This document shows positions 63,448 through 64,000 of a stretch of 64,000 nt of DNA, piece after piece (positions within the stretch are counted from its first letter, which is position 1; each line of letters begins with the position of its first letter). This stretch comes from Adineta vaga (Eukaryota > Rotifera): contig CP075493.1 in assembly GCA_021613535.1 (NCBI GenBank), positions 15,996,001 to 16,060,000 on the forward strand. The letters are read 5' to 3'. The notes beneath the pieces were generated by a model, which saw only the letters and a list, made by a program, of their open reading frames with translations, was not told where the DNA came from and ran no database searches. The translations under genes and the position numbers were made by a program.

Positions 63448-63453
<6 letters not shown>

Positions 63454-63488
<35 letters not shown>
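63454..63488. repeat. (CT)n microsatellite
   Basis: About 17 CT dinucleotides in the 5' flank of the membrane-protein gene on the minus strand (GA on the sense strand). Could act as a promoter-proximal GAGA-type tract. Confidence 0.9.
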
Positions 63489-63491
<3 letters not shown>

Positions 63492-63593
63492 CATGACACA
63501 ATTCCAGCTGCTTTCAATAAACTCATTTTCGATAATAACAAGAACTGAAAGGAGCAGCGTAGTAATGAGAAGAAGACAGTTATTGGAACATTG

Positions 63594-63802
63594 TCAGTAC
63601 ATGATAATTTTTGCGTCGGTACCCTGATCATCCTTGAACAGATGCGCGCGAACGAAGTATTTCTCGTCTTTATATAGTTTCTTAAATTTTCGAGAAAATC
63701 CCAAAACATTGACTTGCTTAACGACATAATGCAATGCTAAAACTATTGGTCCAAACAGATCTTCGCATGTTTTACTGCGTAACAAAGCTGTTAGCGCAAT
63801 TC
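63594..63802 (-). CDS. Probable terminal exon of a gene extending past the window
   Basis: After an acceptor GAGCTCACAG the minus strand reads ALTALLRSKTCEDLFGPIVL, ALHYVVKQVNVLGFSRKFKK and LYKDEKYFVRAHLFKDDQGT, then DAKIIMY and a stop at 63594. Composition and codon use look coding, with GC like the gene at 62616. The upstream exon was not identified and probably lies beyond 64000. No family recognised. Confidence 0.4.
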
Positions 63803-64000
63803 CTGTGAGCTCAAAATAAGAAACACGATCGAACTAATTGCGCCATGAATAAAAAAAACTTTACAAACGTGCGTGTCACAGTCTGTTATGTCTGGATCGT
63901 GAGGTGCGTTCCGTTTGTAATATGTCGTTGCCAAGGTCTCTGCCAATTCCTAGATTCCTGTGACTTTTATCCATCAGAAGAGAGAGCAGAAGGAAATTTT

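Overview
The window looks like AT-rich (about 70% A+T) nuclear DNA of a small metazoan, most likely a bdelloid rotifer (Adineta/Rotaria type). This is inferred from gene content: ADP-ribosyltransferase (ART) proteins with kinesin-light-chain-type TPRs, NHL-propeller/EGF membrane proteins, large F-box families, divergent 7TM receptors, genes with a bacterial or fungal flavour (DUF6055 metalloprotease-like protein, SGNH hydrolase, BD-FAE-type esterase), very short GT-AG introns (about 45-110 bp), TATA boxes close to start codons, and many dispersed repeats shaped like the bdelloid telomeric hexamer TGTGGG. No bacterial operons, rRNA or CRISPR are visible.

Layout. 1-5 kb: a broken glycine-rich mini-gene and a large membrane protein (minus). 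5-8 kb: a wreckage zone with a bacterial-type gene fragment between two telomere-like repeats, an F-box/LRR relic and a second F-box relic. 8-20 kb: an ART-TPR neighbourhood in four states of decay (deleted copy, intact copy, SINE-truncated copy, N-terminal scrap) with a secreted Cys-rich peptide, an NHL relic, a tRNA-headed SINE and a 2-kb ACGCGT-rich non-autonomous element. 20-30 kb: a repeat-built Cys-rich secreted protein, a 632-bp palindrome, a Cys-rich fragment and a two-exon DUF6055 protein. 31-39 kb: an esterase-like hydrolase, unidentified exons, a GPCR, and a seven-exon NHL-Ser/Thr-EGF-TM gene whose splicing closes exactly in frame. 40-48 kb: a second SINE, a SOUL haem-binding protein, an SGNH hydrolase and several partial genes. 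48-60 kb: F-box protein, two GPCRs, basic protein, PAN-domain protein, a four-exon ABCG half-transporter. 57-64 kb: two mariner relics, a kinase-like (APH) pseudogene and a four-helix membrane protein.

The most striking signal is a family of about 17 complete and 8 half copies of a 45-77 bp hairpin: a G-rich arm (consensus CTTGAGGGTGTGGGTGTG), a short spacer, and the complementary C-rich arm. Arms are built from TGTGGG-like telomeric units in the head-to-head order of a telomere-telomere fusion. Several copies share a spacer core (ACTATACTCTTAAC), which argues for a mobile or replicating family. Many copies lie exactly where gene or transposon fragments end, one lies inside an intron of an intact gene, and a separate SINE family ends in the same (ACACCC)n tail. 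I found no autonomous partner for these elements in the window.

Genes here do not form an operon or pathway. They are individually transcribed eukaryotic genes, mostly surface receptors, secreted proteins and expanded families. Many frames are interrupted by single-base shifts; whether these are real decay or assembly indels cannot be settled from the sequence alone.
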